Shown here piece after piece: positions 16,259 to 24,711 of a stretch of DNA of 64,000 bases. The position numbers were made by a program, and so were the translations under genes. The stretch is from Actinoallomurus iriomotensis (lineage in GTDB: Bacteria; Actinomycetota; Actinomycetes; Streptosporangiales; Streptosporangiaceae). The stretch is taken from positions 196,747 to 260,746 of the forward strand of contig NZ_BSTJ01000015.1 of the NCBI RefSeq assembly GCF_030269445.1, in the 5' to 3' direction. Each line of letters begins with the position of its first letter. Position 1 is the first letter of the stretch. The notes below the pieces were generated by a model that did not search any database, was not told the DNA's origin, and saw only the letters and a list, made by a program, of their open reading frames with translations.

Positions 16259-17553
16259 GGACCGCGGTCCGCCAGGTCGCGCACACGGTCGGTATCCGCG
16301 CCCTCTTGGTGGTCCTGGGCGCGGTCAGCGGCATCGTCATCGCCCGCGCGCTGCAGCCGGAGGGGCGCGGCGCGTACTACGTCATCACCACGATCGGCAC
16401 CATCACGATCTCCGTCGGCCACCTGTCCATCGAACAGGCGCAGGTGTGGCTGTGGTCGCGCGGCGCCGACCGGCGGGCCCTGACCGCGAACGGGCTGGTG
16501 CTCGGGCTGGCCGTCGGCGCGCTCGCGGCGGTCGCCGCCGGGGTGCTCGTCGGCGTGCTGGGCCAGGACGTCATCCCGATCGCCGGCTACGGGCAGCTCG
16601 CCACCGCGCTCGCCGCGATCCCGTGCGCGATGGCCGTGGTCTATCTCAACAACATCCTCGTCCTGCGCTCGCGGGTGCAGGTCGTCAACACGGCCGCGCT
16701 GCTCGGCGGAGTGCTGCAGTGCGGGCCGCTGCTGCTCCTCGCGGCCGTCGCCCGGCTGTCTCCCGCGCAGGTCGTCCTGTTGTGGGCGGTGTCGGTGACG
16801 GTCCCGCTCGCGGTGCTCGTATCGGCGGCGCGCCCGCGGCTCCACCACTGGGACCGGTCGCTCGCGCGGCGGGCGGTCGACCGCGGCCTGCGGTACCACC
16901 TCGGCCTGACCTCGCTGTTCCTGCTGTTCCGCGCCGACATCCTGATCCTCGACGGGATGACGACGACCGCGGCGGTGGGCCTGTACTCCCTCGCGGTCAG
17001 CCTCGCGGAGCTGACCCGGCTGGTCACGGACGCCATCGCGCAGATCGCGCTGCCCCGCCAGCTCGGCACCGACGACGAGGGGGCGGCCGCCGCGACCCTG
17101 GCCGTCACGCGCCTCAGCACGATCGTCGCGGTCGCCTCGGTCGCCTCGATGTGCCTGGCCGCGCCGCCGCTGATCCCTCTCGTGTACGGCACGGCGTTCG
17201 CGGGCAGCGTGCCGTCGCTGATCGCGCTCGCGCCGGGGCTGCTGGCGCTCGGCGCGACCCGGCCGATCGGGGCGTACCTGCTGCGGCTGGACCGCCCGAT
17301 GCTCGCCTCATCCATGTCGGTGGCGGCGCTCCTGGTCAACGTGGCGCTGAACCTCGCGCTCGTGCCGTTCTTCGGCATCGTCGGCAGCGCGGTCGCCTCC
17401 AGCATCGCCTACGCGACGCTGGCCGCCCTGCAGGTCGCGTGGTTCGTGCGCGCCAGCGGCGCGTCACCCCGCGACCTGCTGCCCGGCCCTGCGGAGGTGG
17501 CGTACGCGCGGGGCCGGCTGGCGGGGCTGTCAGCCGCGCGCCGGAGTGCCTGA
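16255..17553 (+). CDS. Wzx-like oligosaccharide flippase
   Basis: A 432-residue polytopic membrane protein of the MATE/polysaccharide transporter superfamily with about 12-14 hydrophobic segments. It starts IRALLVVLGAVSGIVIARALQPEGRGAYY, the usual first helix and its GxGxYY turn. It should flip the undecaprenyl-linked repeat unit to the outside for polymerisation. The GTG at 16255 overlaps the upstream stop (GTGA), which supports this start over the longer reading. Its last 24 nt overlap the 3' end of the convergent methyltransferase gene, an unusual tail-to-tail overlap. Confidence 0.85.
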   Translation: MRTAVRQVAHTVGIRALLVVLGAVSGIVIARALQPEGRGAYYVITTIGTITISVGHLSIEQAQVWLWSRGADRRALTANGLVLGLAVGALAAVAAGVLVGVLGQDVIPIAGYGQLATALAAIPCAMAVVYLNNILVLRSRVQVVNTAALLGGVLQCGPLLLLAAVARLSPAQVVLLWAVSVTVPLAVLVSAARPRLHHWDRSLARRAVDRGLRYHLGLTSLFLLFRADILILDGMTTTAAVGLYSLAVSLAELTRLVTDAIAQIALPRQLGTDDEGAAAATLAVTRLSTIVAVASVASMCLAAPPLIPLVYGTAFAGSVPSLIALAPGLLALGATRPIGAYLLRLDRPMLASSMSVAALLVNVALNLALVPFFGIVGSAVASSIAYATLAALQVAWFVRASGASPRDLLPGPAEVAYARGRLAGLSAARRSA

Positions 17554-18375
17554 CGCGCGTTCGAAGAGGTACTCGTTGCAGCCGATGCCGCCGGCGCAGG
17601 TCTTGAGGTGGCGCAGCTCGAAGCCGCGCTCGCGCATGAAGGCGAACACCTCCTCCGGCTTGGCCACCTCGAACGGGTAGCCGCCGACCCAGTCGACCAG
17701 GTCGTGTCTCACCGACATACCGCGCGCCCGCGGCGGGCGTACGAGCGTGGTCTCGCCGCGGACCATCCGGAGGGCGGTCGCCAGCGGCTTGCGGCGGTAC
17801 AGGTAGGCGGCGCTGCCGAGGACGAGCATCCGCCGCGCCAGCGCGCCGGACCTGTTGTACCGGCGCTTGACCCGCCGCCACATGCGGCTCTCCAGGCCCT
17901 GGTCGTTGTAGATGGAGATGAACAGCAGGCCGTCCGGCGCGACGAGGCCGGCGGCGTTGTCCATCGCCCGCCACAGCTCACCGGTGTGGTGCAGCACCCC
18001 CCACGAGTAGACGATGTCGTACCGGCCGAGCCCGGCGACGCCCTCCTCGTCCAGGATCGACCCCGTCGAGACCGTCCAGTCCGCGTCCGGCGCGAACCGG
18101 TCGCGCAGGGCGAGCGTCGCGGCGACCGAGTCGGGGTCGTAGTCGAAGGAGCGGACGCGAGCGCCCATGCGGTGCGCGGCGAGTGAGAACAGGCCGCTGC
18201 CGCACCCCACGTCGAGGAAGGTCCGGCCGGTCAGATCGGTGGTGCCGAGCGGTCCGGCGAGTGAGCCGGCGGCGGCCTTGATCCTCCCCTCGTCGACGAG
18301 CTCGATGAAGGCACGCCAGTTGTTGCCGAAGGCGAACCGATCACCGTCGAGGACCTCTTGCCTGCCGTCGATCAT
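17530..18375 (-). CDS. Class I SAM-dependent methyltransferase
   Basis: A 281-residue soluble Rossmann methyltransferase. SAM motif I is FLDVGCGSGLFSLAAHRMGA (residues about 54-73). Motif II/IV region is YDIVYSWGVLHHTG, and the post-motif ISIYNDQG is typical of UbiE/Coq5-like enzymes in glycan clusters. It likely O-methylates a sugar or the chain end. The start codon overlaps the stop of the ligase/polymerase gene (ATGA), so these two leftward genes form an operon transcribed opposite to the flippase group. The C-terminal tail has a GCNEYLFERA segment. Confidence 0.85.
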   Translation of the reverse strand: MIDGRQEVLDGDRFAFGNNWRAFIELVDEGRIKAAAGSLAGPLGTTDLTGRTFLDVGCGSGLFSLAAHRMGARVRSFDYDPDSVAATLALRDRFAPDADWTVSTGSILDEEGVAGLGRYDIVYSWGVLHHTGELWRAMDNAAGLVAPDGLLFISIYNDQGLESRMWRRVKRRYNRSGALARRMLVLGSAAYLYRRKPLATALRMVRGETTLVRPPRARGMSVRHDLVDWVGGYPFEVAKPEEVFAFMRERGFELRHLKTCAGGIGCNEYLFERASGTPARG

Positions 18376-19673
18376 TTCTGTGCTCCCGGTGCCGAGGTGA
18401 TGGAGTGCTCCCGCGACGCGGGAGCGGCGAGCAGGCCGCCCACGGCCAGCCAGAACGGCGTGCTGACCACGAGGTTCGCCAGCGGGTTGGCGAAGAGCAT
18501 GCCGACCGCGTAGGCGGCGACCATCGCGCGTGGTATCGCCGCCTCGCCGGACGCCGGACTTCTCATCGCAAGCCAGATCAATACGAGAAAGACGATGAGC
18601 GCCGGAATTCCGGTCTCGGCGGCCAATCGCAGGTAGTCGTTGTGGGTGGCGATGTAAATGCCGATCTGGGAGGAGTTCGCGGCATGGAAGGGAAAAACGC
18701 CGTAGCCGATTCCGCGGAGCGGATGCTCGGCGGCGACCTTCGCGGCGTACCACGCGACGTGTTCGCGGACGGAGGAGTTCTGGCTCAGCTCCGTGGCCGT
18801 CCGGTGGCCGACCGCCACGTGCTCGGCGGAGTCGATCGCGGCGGGGAAGACCGTGCCGAGGACGACGGCGACGGCCACGATCGCCACCTGGATCCCGCGC
18901 CGCCGGCCCTGGAGCAGCACGACGGCCAGCCCGGCCCCGGCCGAGACGAACGCGCCCCGCGACTGGGTCGCGGCCATCGCGGCCACGCAGACCCCGGCGG
19001 GCACCAGCCACGCGGGCCGCCGGTGGCGGAGCGCCAGCCCGGCCGCGGCGACGAACGGCAGCGCGAGGAGCGCGCCGAGGAAGTTGGGGTTCTGGGCGAA
19101 CCCCACGAGCCGTCCGCCCTCCCGGTGTCCGGCCGCCAGGGCCCATCCGGCCGCGGCCGACCCGGCCGCCGCGGCGACCCGCGCCATCAGGCCCGGCGGT
19201 GGCGGGGACGCGGCGACCGCCGCCGCCAGTCCCAGCCCGGCGAGCAGGCAGATCAGGTCCGAGAACCGGTCGGGCGAGCCGCCCGGCCCGCCGGCGGGCA
19301 GCACGTACGCGAGGAGCACCAGGAGCCCGAGCACCGCGATCCACAGGTGCGCCGGACGGGGCGTCCGGGTGCCGGCCACGAGCTGGACCGCCACGACCAG
19401 CGTCACCACGGCGATGGCGCCGAGCGTGACGGTGGGCGCGTCGAACAGCCCGGCGAGCAGGCTCACCGGGATCAGCAGCAGGACGCCCGCCGAGCCGGCC
19501 ACCGTGAGCACGCCGAGGACCAGCATCGCCACCGCACCGAGCACCGGCCATGAGCGGTTGACCGCGAGGAAGGCGACGACCGGGGCGGACAGCGGCAGCA
19601 GGGACGACGGCCGGGCCGCCGCGCGGCGGAGTGAGGCCGCGAGCGCGTCCGTGGTCGTGCCGCCGCGTCGCAT
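18372..19673 (-). CDS. O-antigen ligase/polymerase family protein (Wzy/WaaL-like)
   Basis: A 433-residue polytopic membrane protein with about ten to twelve hydrophobic helices. The large periplasmic loop contains HPLRGIGYGVFPFHAANSS...IATHNDYLRLAAETG, the PF04932 hallmark with the essential His. SRGAFVSAGAGLAVVLLQ is the conserved helix before it. It either polymerises flipped repeat units (Wzy) or ligates the glycan to an acceptor. With Wzx and Wzc homologues alongside, polymerase is more likely. It is first gene of a leftward two-gene operon, divergent from the epimerase gene. Confidence 0.82.
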   Translation of the reverse strand: MRRGGTTTDALAASLRRAAARPSSLLPLSAPVVAFLAVNRSWPVLGAVAMLVLGVLTVAGSAGVLLLIPVSLLAGLFDAPTVTLGAIAVVTLVVAVQLVAGTRTPRPAHLWIAVLGLLVLLAYVLPAGGPGGSPDRFSDLICLLAGLGLAAAVAASPPPPGLMARVAAAAGSAAAGWALAAGHREGGRLVGFAQNPNFLGALLALPFVAAAGLALRHRRPAWLVPAGVCVAAMAATQSRGAFVSAGAGLAVVLLQGRRRGIQVAIVAVAVVLGTVFPAAIDSAEHVAVGHRTATELSQNSSVREHVAWYAAKVAAEHPLRGIGYGVFPFHAANSSQIGIYIATHNDYLRLAAETGIPALIVFLVLIWLAMRSPASGEAAIPRAMVAAYAVGMLFANPLANLVVSTPFWLAVGGLLAAPASREHSITSAPGAQK

Positions 19674-19754
19674 CGCCCCCCGCCCGCCGGCGCGGACTCC
19701 GCCGATCCGGCACCGCGCTGATGTCGTGGCCGGGTTTCTGATGACCGACTTTTT

Positions 19755-19793
19755 TGATCACCAGGATCCGACCCGAAGTGACTAAGTGATCAC
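19755..19793. promoter_or_regulatory. Paired TGATCAC sites in a divergent promoter region
   Basis: TGATCAC occurs at 19755-19761 and again at 19787-19793, inside the 8-bp palindrome GTGATCAC (19786-19793). The copies are 32 bp apart, about three helical turns, so a protein could occupy both on one DNA face. They sit between the ligase/polymerase gene and the epimerase gene, which are divergent. A shared operator or activator site is plausible. No regulator gene is adjacent. Confidence 0.4.
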
Positions 19794-19844
19794 GAAGGGT
19801 AGTGCTACCTGCACTGACCACTCGGAATTTCGAGAGGGCGTGTC

Positions 19845-20855
19845 ATGGCGGACAGTACTGGAACGCGCTATTTGGTGACGGGCGGCGCCGGTTTCATCGG
19901 TTCTTATCTCGCTAATGCACTATTAACCCGTGGTGACACCGTTGTCGTCCTGGACAATTTGCAGACGGGGCGGCTGGCCAATCTCGAAGAGGCGAGCGCG
20001 TCTCCGCGCTTCCATTTCGTGCACGGCTCGGTGCTCGACGAACTCGTGGTGGACGAGCTGGTGCACCAGTGCGACGTGGTCGTGCACATGGCGGCGGCGG
20101 TGGGCGTCCGGTTGGTGGTCGAACAGCCGCTGAAGTCGCTCACCACCAACATCCGCGGTTCGCAGGTGGTGGTCGAGGCGGCCCACCGGTACCGCCGCAA
20201 GATCCTCATGACCAGCACGTCGGAGATCTACGGGAAGAACTCCCTCGGGCCGCTGCGGGAGACCGCGGACCGCATCTTGGGCGACCCGTCGATCGTCCGC
20301 TGGGGCTACAGCACCGCCAAGGCCGTCGATGAGATCCTCGCCAACTGCTACCACCGCGAGCGCGGCCTGCCCACGATCGTCGTCCGGCTGTTCAACACGG
20401 TCGGCGCGCGGCAGAGCCCGGCGTACGGGATGGTCATCCCACGGCTCGTGCAGCAGGCCCTGCGGGACGAGCCGCTGACCGTCTACGGGGACGGGCGGCA
20501 GACCCGCTGCTTCGCGCACGTCCTCGACGTCGTCGACGCACTGCTGCGGCTGCTCGACGACGACGCGGCGGTCGGCCAGACGTTCAACATCGGATCCTCC
20601 GAGGAGATCAGCATCGGCCGTCTCGCCGAAGCGATCATCGCCCGGTGTGAGAGCCGGTCGCGGATCGAACTGATCCCCTACGAGGAGGCGTACGGGGCCG
20701 GCTTCGAGGACATGCAGCGTCGGGTCCCCGACACGACGAAGCTCCGCGCGCTCACCGGCTGGCAGCCGCGCTACACGCTCGCCGACGTGCTGAACGACGC
20801 CATCACCGAGGCGCGCCGCGAGGCGGCCCCACGAGCGGACCTGGTGTCACCATGA
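19845..20855 (+). CDS. NAD-dependent sugar-nucleotide epimerase/dehydratase
   Basis: A 336-residue extended SDR enzyme. The Rossmann motif is GGAGFIG (residues 13-19), the catalytic Tyr/Lys lie in WGYSTAKAVDE, and TSTSEIYGKN gives the active-site Ser/Thr. The layout (RLFNTVGARQSPAYGMVIPR) resembles UDP-glucuronate decarboxylase and GDP-mannose-4,6-dehydratase relatives often found in glycan clusters. The precise product is not settled. It is first in a rightward operon of sugar-nucleotide genes. Its stop overlaps a 23-codon mini-ORF (ATGA) that leads into the next glycosyltransferase gene. Confidence 0.85.
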   Translation: MADSTGTRYLVTGGAGFIGSYLANALLTRGDTVVVLDNLQTGRLANLEEASASPRFHFVHGSVLDELVVDELVHQCDVVVHMAAAVGVRLVVEQPLKSLTTNIRGSQVVVEAAHRYRRKILMTSTSEIYGKNSLGPLRETADRILGDPSIVRWGYSTAKAVDEILANCYHRERGLPTIVVRLFNTVGARQSPAYGMVIPRLVQQALRDEPLTVYGDGRQTRCFAHVLDVVDALLRLLDDDAAVGQTFNIGSSEEISIGRLAEAIIARCESRSRIELIPYEEAYGAGFEDMQRRVPDTTKLRALTGWQPRYTLADVLNDAITEARREAAPRADLVSP

Positions 20856-20923
20856 ACGAGCGAAGCGAGCGAATCGACAGGCACGGCGCCCTGGTCCCTC
20901 CCCCGACGAAGGAGGGCTCATGA
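20852..20923 (+). CDS. 23-residue coupling mini-ORF (NERSER type)
   Basis: A tiny reading frame beginning MNERSERIDRH. Its ATG overlaps the stop of the epimerase gene (ATGA), and its own TGA overlaps the ATG of the next glycosyltransferase gene (ATGA again). The first part lies on the imperfect repeat GAGCGAAGCGAGCGAA, a motif I recall as common in actinomycete intergenic DNA and often annotated as short proteins starting S/NERSER. A function as a peptide is doubtful. A role in passing ribosomes across the 64-nt gap is more likely. An AAGGAGGG precedes its stop and serves the next gene. Confidence 0.45.
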   Translation: MNERSERIDRHGALVPPPTKEGS

Positions 20924-22101
20924 TCGACGGGGAGCGCATCCGGGTGATGCGGATCATCGCGAGGATGAACGTCGGCGGGCCGGCGCTGCAGGCGAGCGTC
21001 CTGATGCGCGGCCTGGACCGGGAGCTGTTCGACCAGCGCCTCTACACCGGGACCGTCGAGCCGGGCGAGGCGGACTATCTGGAGCTGCGCGCGCGTGACG
21101 TCACGCCGCACCGGATCGCCACGCTCGGCCGGTCGATCCGTCCGGCCGACGACGCGCGGGCGGTCGCCTCGCTCGTCGCCGAGATGCGGCGGTTCCGCCC
21201 GCACATCGTGCACACGCACACGGCCAAGGCGGGGCTGCTCGGGCGTACGGCGGCCGTCCTCGCCCGGGTGCCGGCGCGCGTGCACACCTACCACGGCCAC
21301 CTTCTCTACGGCTACTTCTCGCCCGCGAAGACGCAGCTGGTGGTGCACAGCGAGCGGATGTCCGCCCGGCTCTGCGACCGTCTCGTCGCCGTCGGCACGC
21401 GGGTGCGCGACGAGCTCATCGGGGCGGGCATCGGCCGGGCGGAGCAGTACGCCGTCGTGCCGCCCGGCACCGAACTCCGCCCGCCGCCCGCTCGCGCCGC
21501 CGCGCGCCTGGCTCTCGGGTTGCCCGGCGACGGGCCGGTCGTCGCGTTCGTGGGCCGCCTCACCGGCGTCAAACGACCGGACCGGCTGGTCGAGGTCGCG
21601 CGGGAGCTGCGCCGGCTCGTCCCCGGCGTGCGGTTCGTGATCTGCGGGAGCGGCGACGCCGCCGGCGAGGTCGCCGCGGCCGCGCCGGAGTTCGACGGCG
21701 CGATGCGGATGGTGGGCTGGCGGCGTGACGTCGAGACCGTGTACGGCGCGGCCGACCTGGTCCTGCTCACCTCCGACAACGAGGGGATGCCGGTCTCGCT
21801 GATCGAGGCGGCCCTGTCCGGCCTGCCGGTCGTGGCGACCCGCGTCGGCAGCGTCGCGGAGGTCGTGCACGACGGTGTCACGGGTCTGCTCGCGCCGTGC
21901 GACGCGGGCACGCTGGCCCGCCGGGCGGCGGGCCTGCTCCTGGACGATCCCCGGCGCCGCGAGATGGGCCGCCGGGCGCGGGCGTGGGCCACCCAGCGGT
22001 TCGGCGCCGAGCGGCTCGTCGCCGACATCACCGGGATCTACGGGTCCATCGCCGAGGAACGGGGCTGGTGGCCCGTACGACAGAAGGAGGAGGCCCGATG
22101 A
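20920..22101 (+). CDS. Glycosyltransferase family 4
   Basis: A 393-residue GT-B enzyme. Its N-terminal domain reads RVMRIIARMNVGGPALQASVLMRGL and contains HTHTAKAGLLGRTAAV with the acceptor-side loop. The C-terminal donor domain has the GT4 NEGMPVSLIEAALSGLPVVATRVGS block. This pattern matches WbnH/TuaC-like cytoplasmic transferases that extend lipid-linked oligosaccharides. AAGGAGGG lies 5 nt before the ATG. Its stop overlaps the next epimerase start (ATGA). It is the third GT4 of the exopolysaccharide locus. Confidence 0.87.
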   Translation: MIDGERIRVMRIIARMNVGGPALQASVLMRGLDRELFDQRLYTGTVEPGEADYLELRARDVTPHRIATLGRSIRPADDARAVASLVAEMRRFRPHIVHTHTAKAGLLGRTAAVLARVPARVHTYHGHLLYGYFSPAKTQLVVHSERMSARLCDRLVAVGTRVRDELIGAGIGRAEQYAVVPPGTELRPPPARAAARLALGLPGDGPVVAFVGRLTGVKRPDRLVEVARELRRLVPGVRFVICGSGDAAGEVAAAAPEFDGAMRMVGWRRDVETVYGAADLVLLTSDNEGMPVSLIEAALSGLPVVATRVGSVAEVVHDGVTGLLAPCDAGTLARRAAGLLLDDPRRREMGRRARAWATQRFGAERLVADITGIYGSIAEERGWWPVRQKEEAR

Positions 22102-23045
22102 ACGTCCTTGTCACCGGGGGCGCCGGCTTCATCGGCGCCAACCTGTGCCGCGAGCTCGTGGAGCGGCCCGAGGTCGACCGGGTGGTCGCGCTCGACGACC
22201 TGAGCACCGGCCGCGCCGACAACCTCGACGGCACCGGCGCCGAACTGGTCGAGGGCAGCATCCTCGACGCCGCCGTGCTCGCCCGGCTCGTGGCCGACGC
22301 CGACGCCGTCGTGCACCTGGCCGCCCGCCCGTCGGTCCCCCGGTCGCTCGCCGACCCGGTGGCCAGCCACGACGTGAACGCCACCGGCACGGTCCGGGTC
22401 CTTGAGGCGTGCCGGCGCGAGACGGTCCACGTGGTGGCGGCCTCGTCTTCCTCGGTGTACGGCTCGGTCACGTCGCTGCCCAAGCACGAAGGGCTGCCGA
22501 CGCGGCCGCTCAGCCCGTACGGGGCCAGCAAGCTCGCGGCCGAGGCGTACGTCCTGGCGTACGGGGCGAGCTTCGGGCTGCCGTCGCTGGCCTTCCGGTT
22601 CTTCAACGTGTACGGCCCGCTGCAGCCGGCCGGGCACGCGTACGCCGCCGTGGTGCCGGCCTTCGTCGACGCGGCGATGCGCGGCGAGCCGCTCCTCGTC
22701 CACGGGGACGGCCACCAGACGCGCGACTTCACGTTCGTCGGGACGGTCACGCAGGTGCTCGCGGACGCCGTCCTGCGGCGGGTCACCAGCGACGAACCGG
22801 TGAACCTGGCGTTCGGCACCCGGGTATCGGTGCTGGAGCTGACCCGCCGGCTGTCCGGGGTGCTCGGCACGCCGGTCGAGGTGCGGCACGGCCCGCCGCG
22901 CGCGGGCGACGTCCGCGACTCTCAGGCCGCGGACGAGCGGCTCCGGCGGCTCTTCCCCGGCGCCACGGCCGTGCCCCTGGAGGAGGGACTCCGGCGGACG
23001 GTGGCCTGGTTCCGCGGGCGTCCGGTGTACGCGGCCGCGCGCTGA
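22098..23045 (+). CDS. UDP-hexose/HexNAc 4-epimerase-like (GalE/WbpP type)
   Basis: A 315-residue extended SDR with NAD motif GGAGFIG at residues 7-13 and catalytic YGASK in SPYGASKLAAEAY. Conserved RFFNVYGPLQPAGHAYAAVVPAF and DGHQTRDFTFV segments are typical of WbpP/WecB-linked UDP-GlcNAc 4-epimerases. It likely interconverts UDP-GlcNAc/GalNAc or UDP-Glc/Gal. GGAGGAGG lies just before the ATG. It sits directly before a 6-dehydrogenase gene, a pairing that in Pseudomonas O6 makes UDP-GalNAcA. The substrate is inferred, not proven. Confidence 0.85.
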   Translation: MNVLVTGGAGFIGANLCRELVERPEVDRVVALDDLSTGRADNLDGTGAELVEGSILDAAVLARLVADADAVVHLAARPSVPRSLADPVASHDVNATGTVRVLEACRRETVHVVAASSSSVYGSVTSLPKHEGLPTRPLSPYGASKLAAEAYVLAYGASFGLPSLAFRFFNVYGPLQPAGHAYAAVVPAFVDAAMRGEPLLVHGDGHQTRDFTFVGTVTQVLADAVLRRVTSDEPVNLAFGTRVSVLELTRRLSGVLGTPVEVRHGPPRAGDVRDSQAADERLRRLFPGATAVPLEEGLRRTVAWFRGRPVYAAAR

Positions 23046-23077
23046 CCTGCGCGCTCACTCTGGACCTGGGGGACATC

Positions 23078-24364
23078 ATGGATCGGTCACAAGGCGATCG
23101 GCTCGTCGAATGGGACCTGGTCGTCGTCGGCCTGGGCTACGTGGGGATGCCGCTGGCCCGCGAGGCGGTGCGGGGCGGGATGCGGGTCGCCGGGCTCGAC
23201 GTCGACCCGGCCCGGATCGCCCGGCTCAACTCCGGGATCTCGCACGTGGACGACATCTCCGACGGCGAGGTCACGACACTGCTCGGCGAGGGCTTCCTGG
23301 CCACGTCGGACGACAGTGTGCTGGCCGCCGCCGACACGGTGGTGATCTGCGTGCCCACGCCGCTGGACGAGGATCGCAGGCCGGACCTGGGCGCGGTGAT
23401 CGGGGCCGGCCGCATGGTCGCGGACCGGCTCGGCCCGGGGACCCTGGTCGTGCTGGAGTCGACCACGTGGCCGGGCACGACCGAAGAGGTCCTGCGCCCG
23501 CTGCTGGAGAAGAGCGGCCTGTCCGCGGGGATCGACTTCCACCTGGCCTACTCCCCCGAGCGGATCGATCCCGGCAACCCGGTCTACGACCTGCGCAACA
23601 CCCCGAAGATCGTCGGCGGCGTGACGGGCTCGTGCCTCGACCGCGCCATGGCGTTCTACGGCAAGCTCGTCGAGCAGGTCGTGCCGGTGCGCGGCACTCG
23701 CGAGGCGGAGATGGCCAAGCTGCTGGAGAACACCTACCGCCAGGTCAACATCGCGCTCGTCAACGAGATCGCCGTCCTGTGCGACGAGCTGTCGATCGAC
23801 GTCTGGGACACGATCACGGCGGCGGCCACCAAGCCGTTCGGCTACCAGCCGTTCCGGCCCGGCCCCGGCGTGGGCGGGCACTGCATCCCGATCGACCCGA
23901 GCTACCTGTCCCACCGGGTGCGGCGCCTCGGGCACCGGTTCCAGTTCGCCGAGCTGGCCCAGCAGGTCAACGACCGGATGCCGGCGTACGTCGCCGAGCG
24001 GGCCACGCGCCTGCTGCACCGGCACGGCCGCTGCGCCAACGGCGCCGAGGTCGTGCTGCTCGGCGTGACCTACAAGGCCGACATCGCCGACGGCCGCGAG
24101 TCGCCGGCCGAGCCCCTCGCCCGGCGGCTGCACGCCGCGCGGGCCAGGGTGAGCTACCATGACCCGCTCATGGACGACTGGCCGGCCGGCGGGGTGCCGG
24201 TGCGGCGGGTGCCCGACCTGGAAGAGGCGCTCGACGCCGCCGACCTGGCGATCCTGCTCCAGCCGCACCGGTCCTTCGACCTGTCGCTGGTCGCGACGCG
24301 TGCGCCGCTGGTGCTGGACACGCGCGGCGTGCTGCCGCCGTCGGACACCGTCGAGCGCCTCTGA
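23078..24364 (+). CDS. Nucleotide sugar 6-dehydrogenase (UDP-HexNAc dehydrogenase, WbpA/WecC-like)
   Basis: A 428-residue three-domain dehydrogenase that oxidises the C6 of a UDP-sugar to a carboxylate using two NAD+. The N-terminal NAD motif is GLGYVGMPLA. SPERIDPGN and the catalytic cysteine motif GVGGHCIPID (about residues 265-275) are both present. The IDPSYL continuation fits UDP-GlcNAc/ManNAc dehydrogenases better than UDP-glucose dehydrogenase. GGGGGA precedes the ATG. It is the last gene of the rightward exopolysaccharide operon, and its product could be the substrate for the AsnB-like amidotransferase at 13215. Confidence 0.88.
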   Translation: MDRSQGDRLVEWDLVVVGLGYVGMPLAREAVRGGMRVAGLDVDPARIARLNSGISHVDDISDGEVTTLLGEGFLATSDDSVLAAADTVVICVPTPLDEDRRPDLGAVIGAGRMVADRLGPGTLVVLESTTWPGTTEEVLRPLLEKSGLSAGIDFHLAYSPERIDPGNPVYDLRNTPKIVGGVTGSCLDRAMAFYGKLVEQVVPVRGTREAEMAKLLENTYRQVNIALVNEIAVLCDELSIDVWDTITAAATKPFGYQPFRPGPGVGGHCIPIDPSYLSHRVRRLGHRFQFAELAQQVNDRMPAYVAERATRLLHRHGRCANGAEVVLLGVTYKADIADGRESPAEPLARRLHAARARVSYHDPLMDDWPAGGVPVRRVPDLEEALDAADLAILLQPHRSFDLSLVATRAPLVLDTRGVLPPSDTVERL

Positions 24365-24370
24365 GGGCCG

Positions 24371-24574
24371 TCACATCGTCGAGGCGGCGTGCCTGCGCTC
24401 GTCGGGCATCATGATCCACAGCGCGATGTAGACGAGGAACTGCGGGCCGGGCAGCACGCAGGAGATGATCGCCAGCAGCCGTACGGTCCAGGCGCCGAGT
24501 CCGAACCGGCGGGCGAGCCCGGCGCACACGCCACCGATGACGCGACCCTGGCGCGGGCGGTGGAGACCGTTCAT
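24371..24574 (-). CDS. Small PspC-domain membrane protein
   Basis: A 67-residue protein consisting of a PspC domain. GRVIGGVCAGLARRFGLGAWTVRL (residues about 10-33) is the family signature and a single transmembrane helix follows, ending in ALWIMMPDE. PspC proteins sense or respond to envelope stress. In actinobacteria short stand-alone copies are common and their role is unclear. The start is set by a perfect AAGGAGG 8 nt upstream. It ends 6 nt from the convergent dehydrogenase gene, so there is no room for a separate terminator. Confidence 0.88.
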   Translation of the reverse strand: MNGLHRPRQGRVIGGVCAGLARRFGLGAWTVRLLAIISCVLPGPQFLVYIALWIMMPDERRHAASTM

Positions 24575-24711
24575 GTCGTATTCCTCCTTGGGATGACCTG
24601 CTTCTACGTTAGGGACGGGGACCGCTTCGGCGCGTCGCTCTCGGGGACCCTTTCCAGGTCCCCCGGGAGGGGGACGGCTCATGCGGAGGTCGTACGGCGT
24701 GCGCTCCTCTC

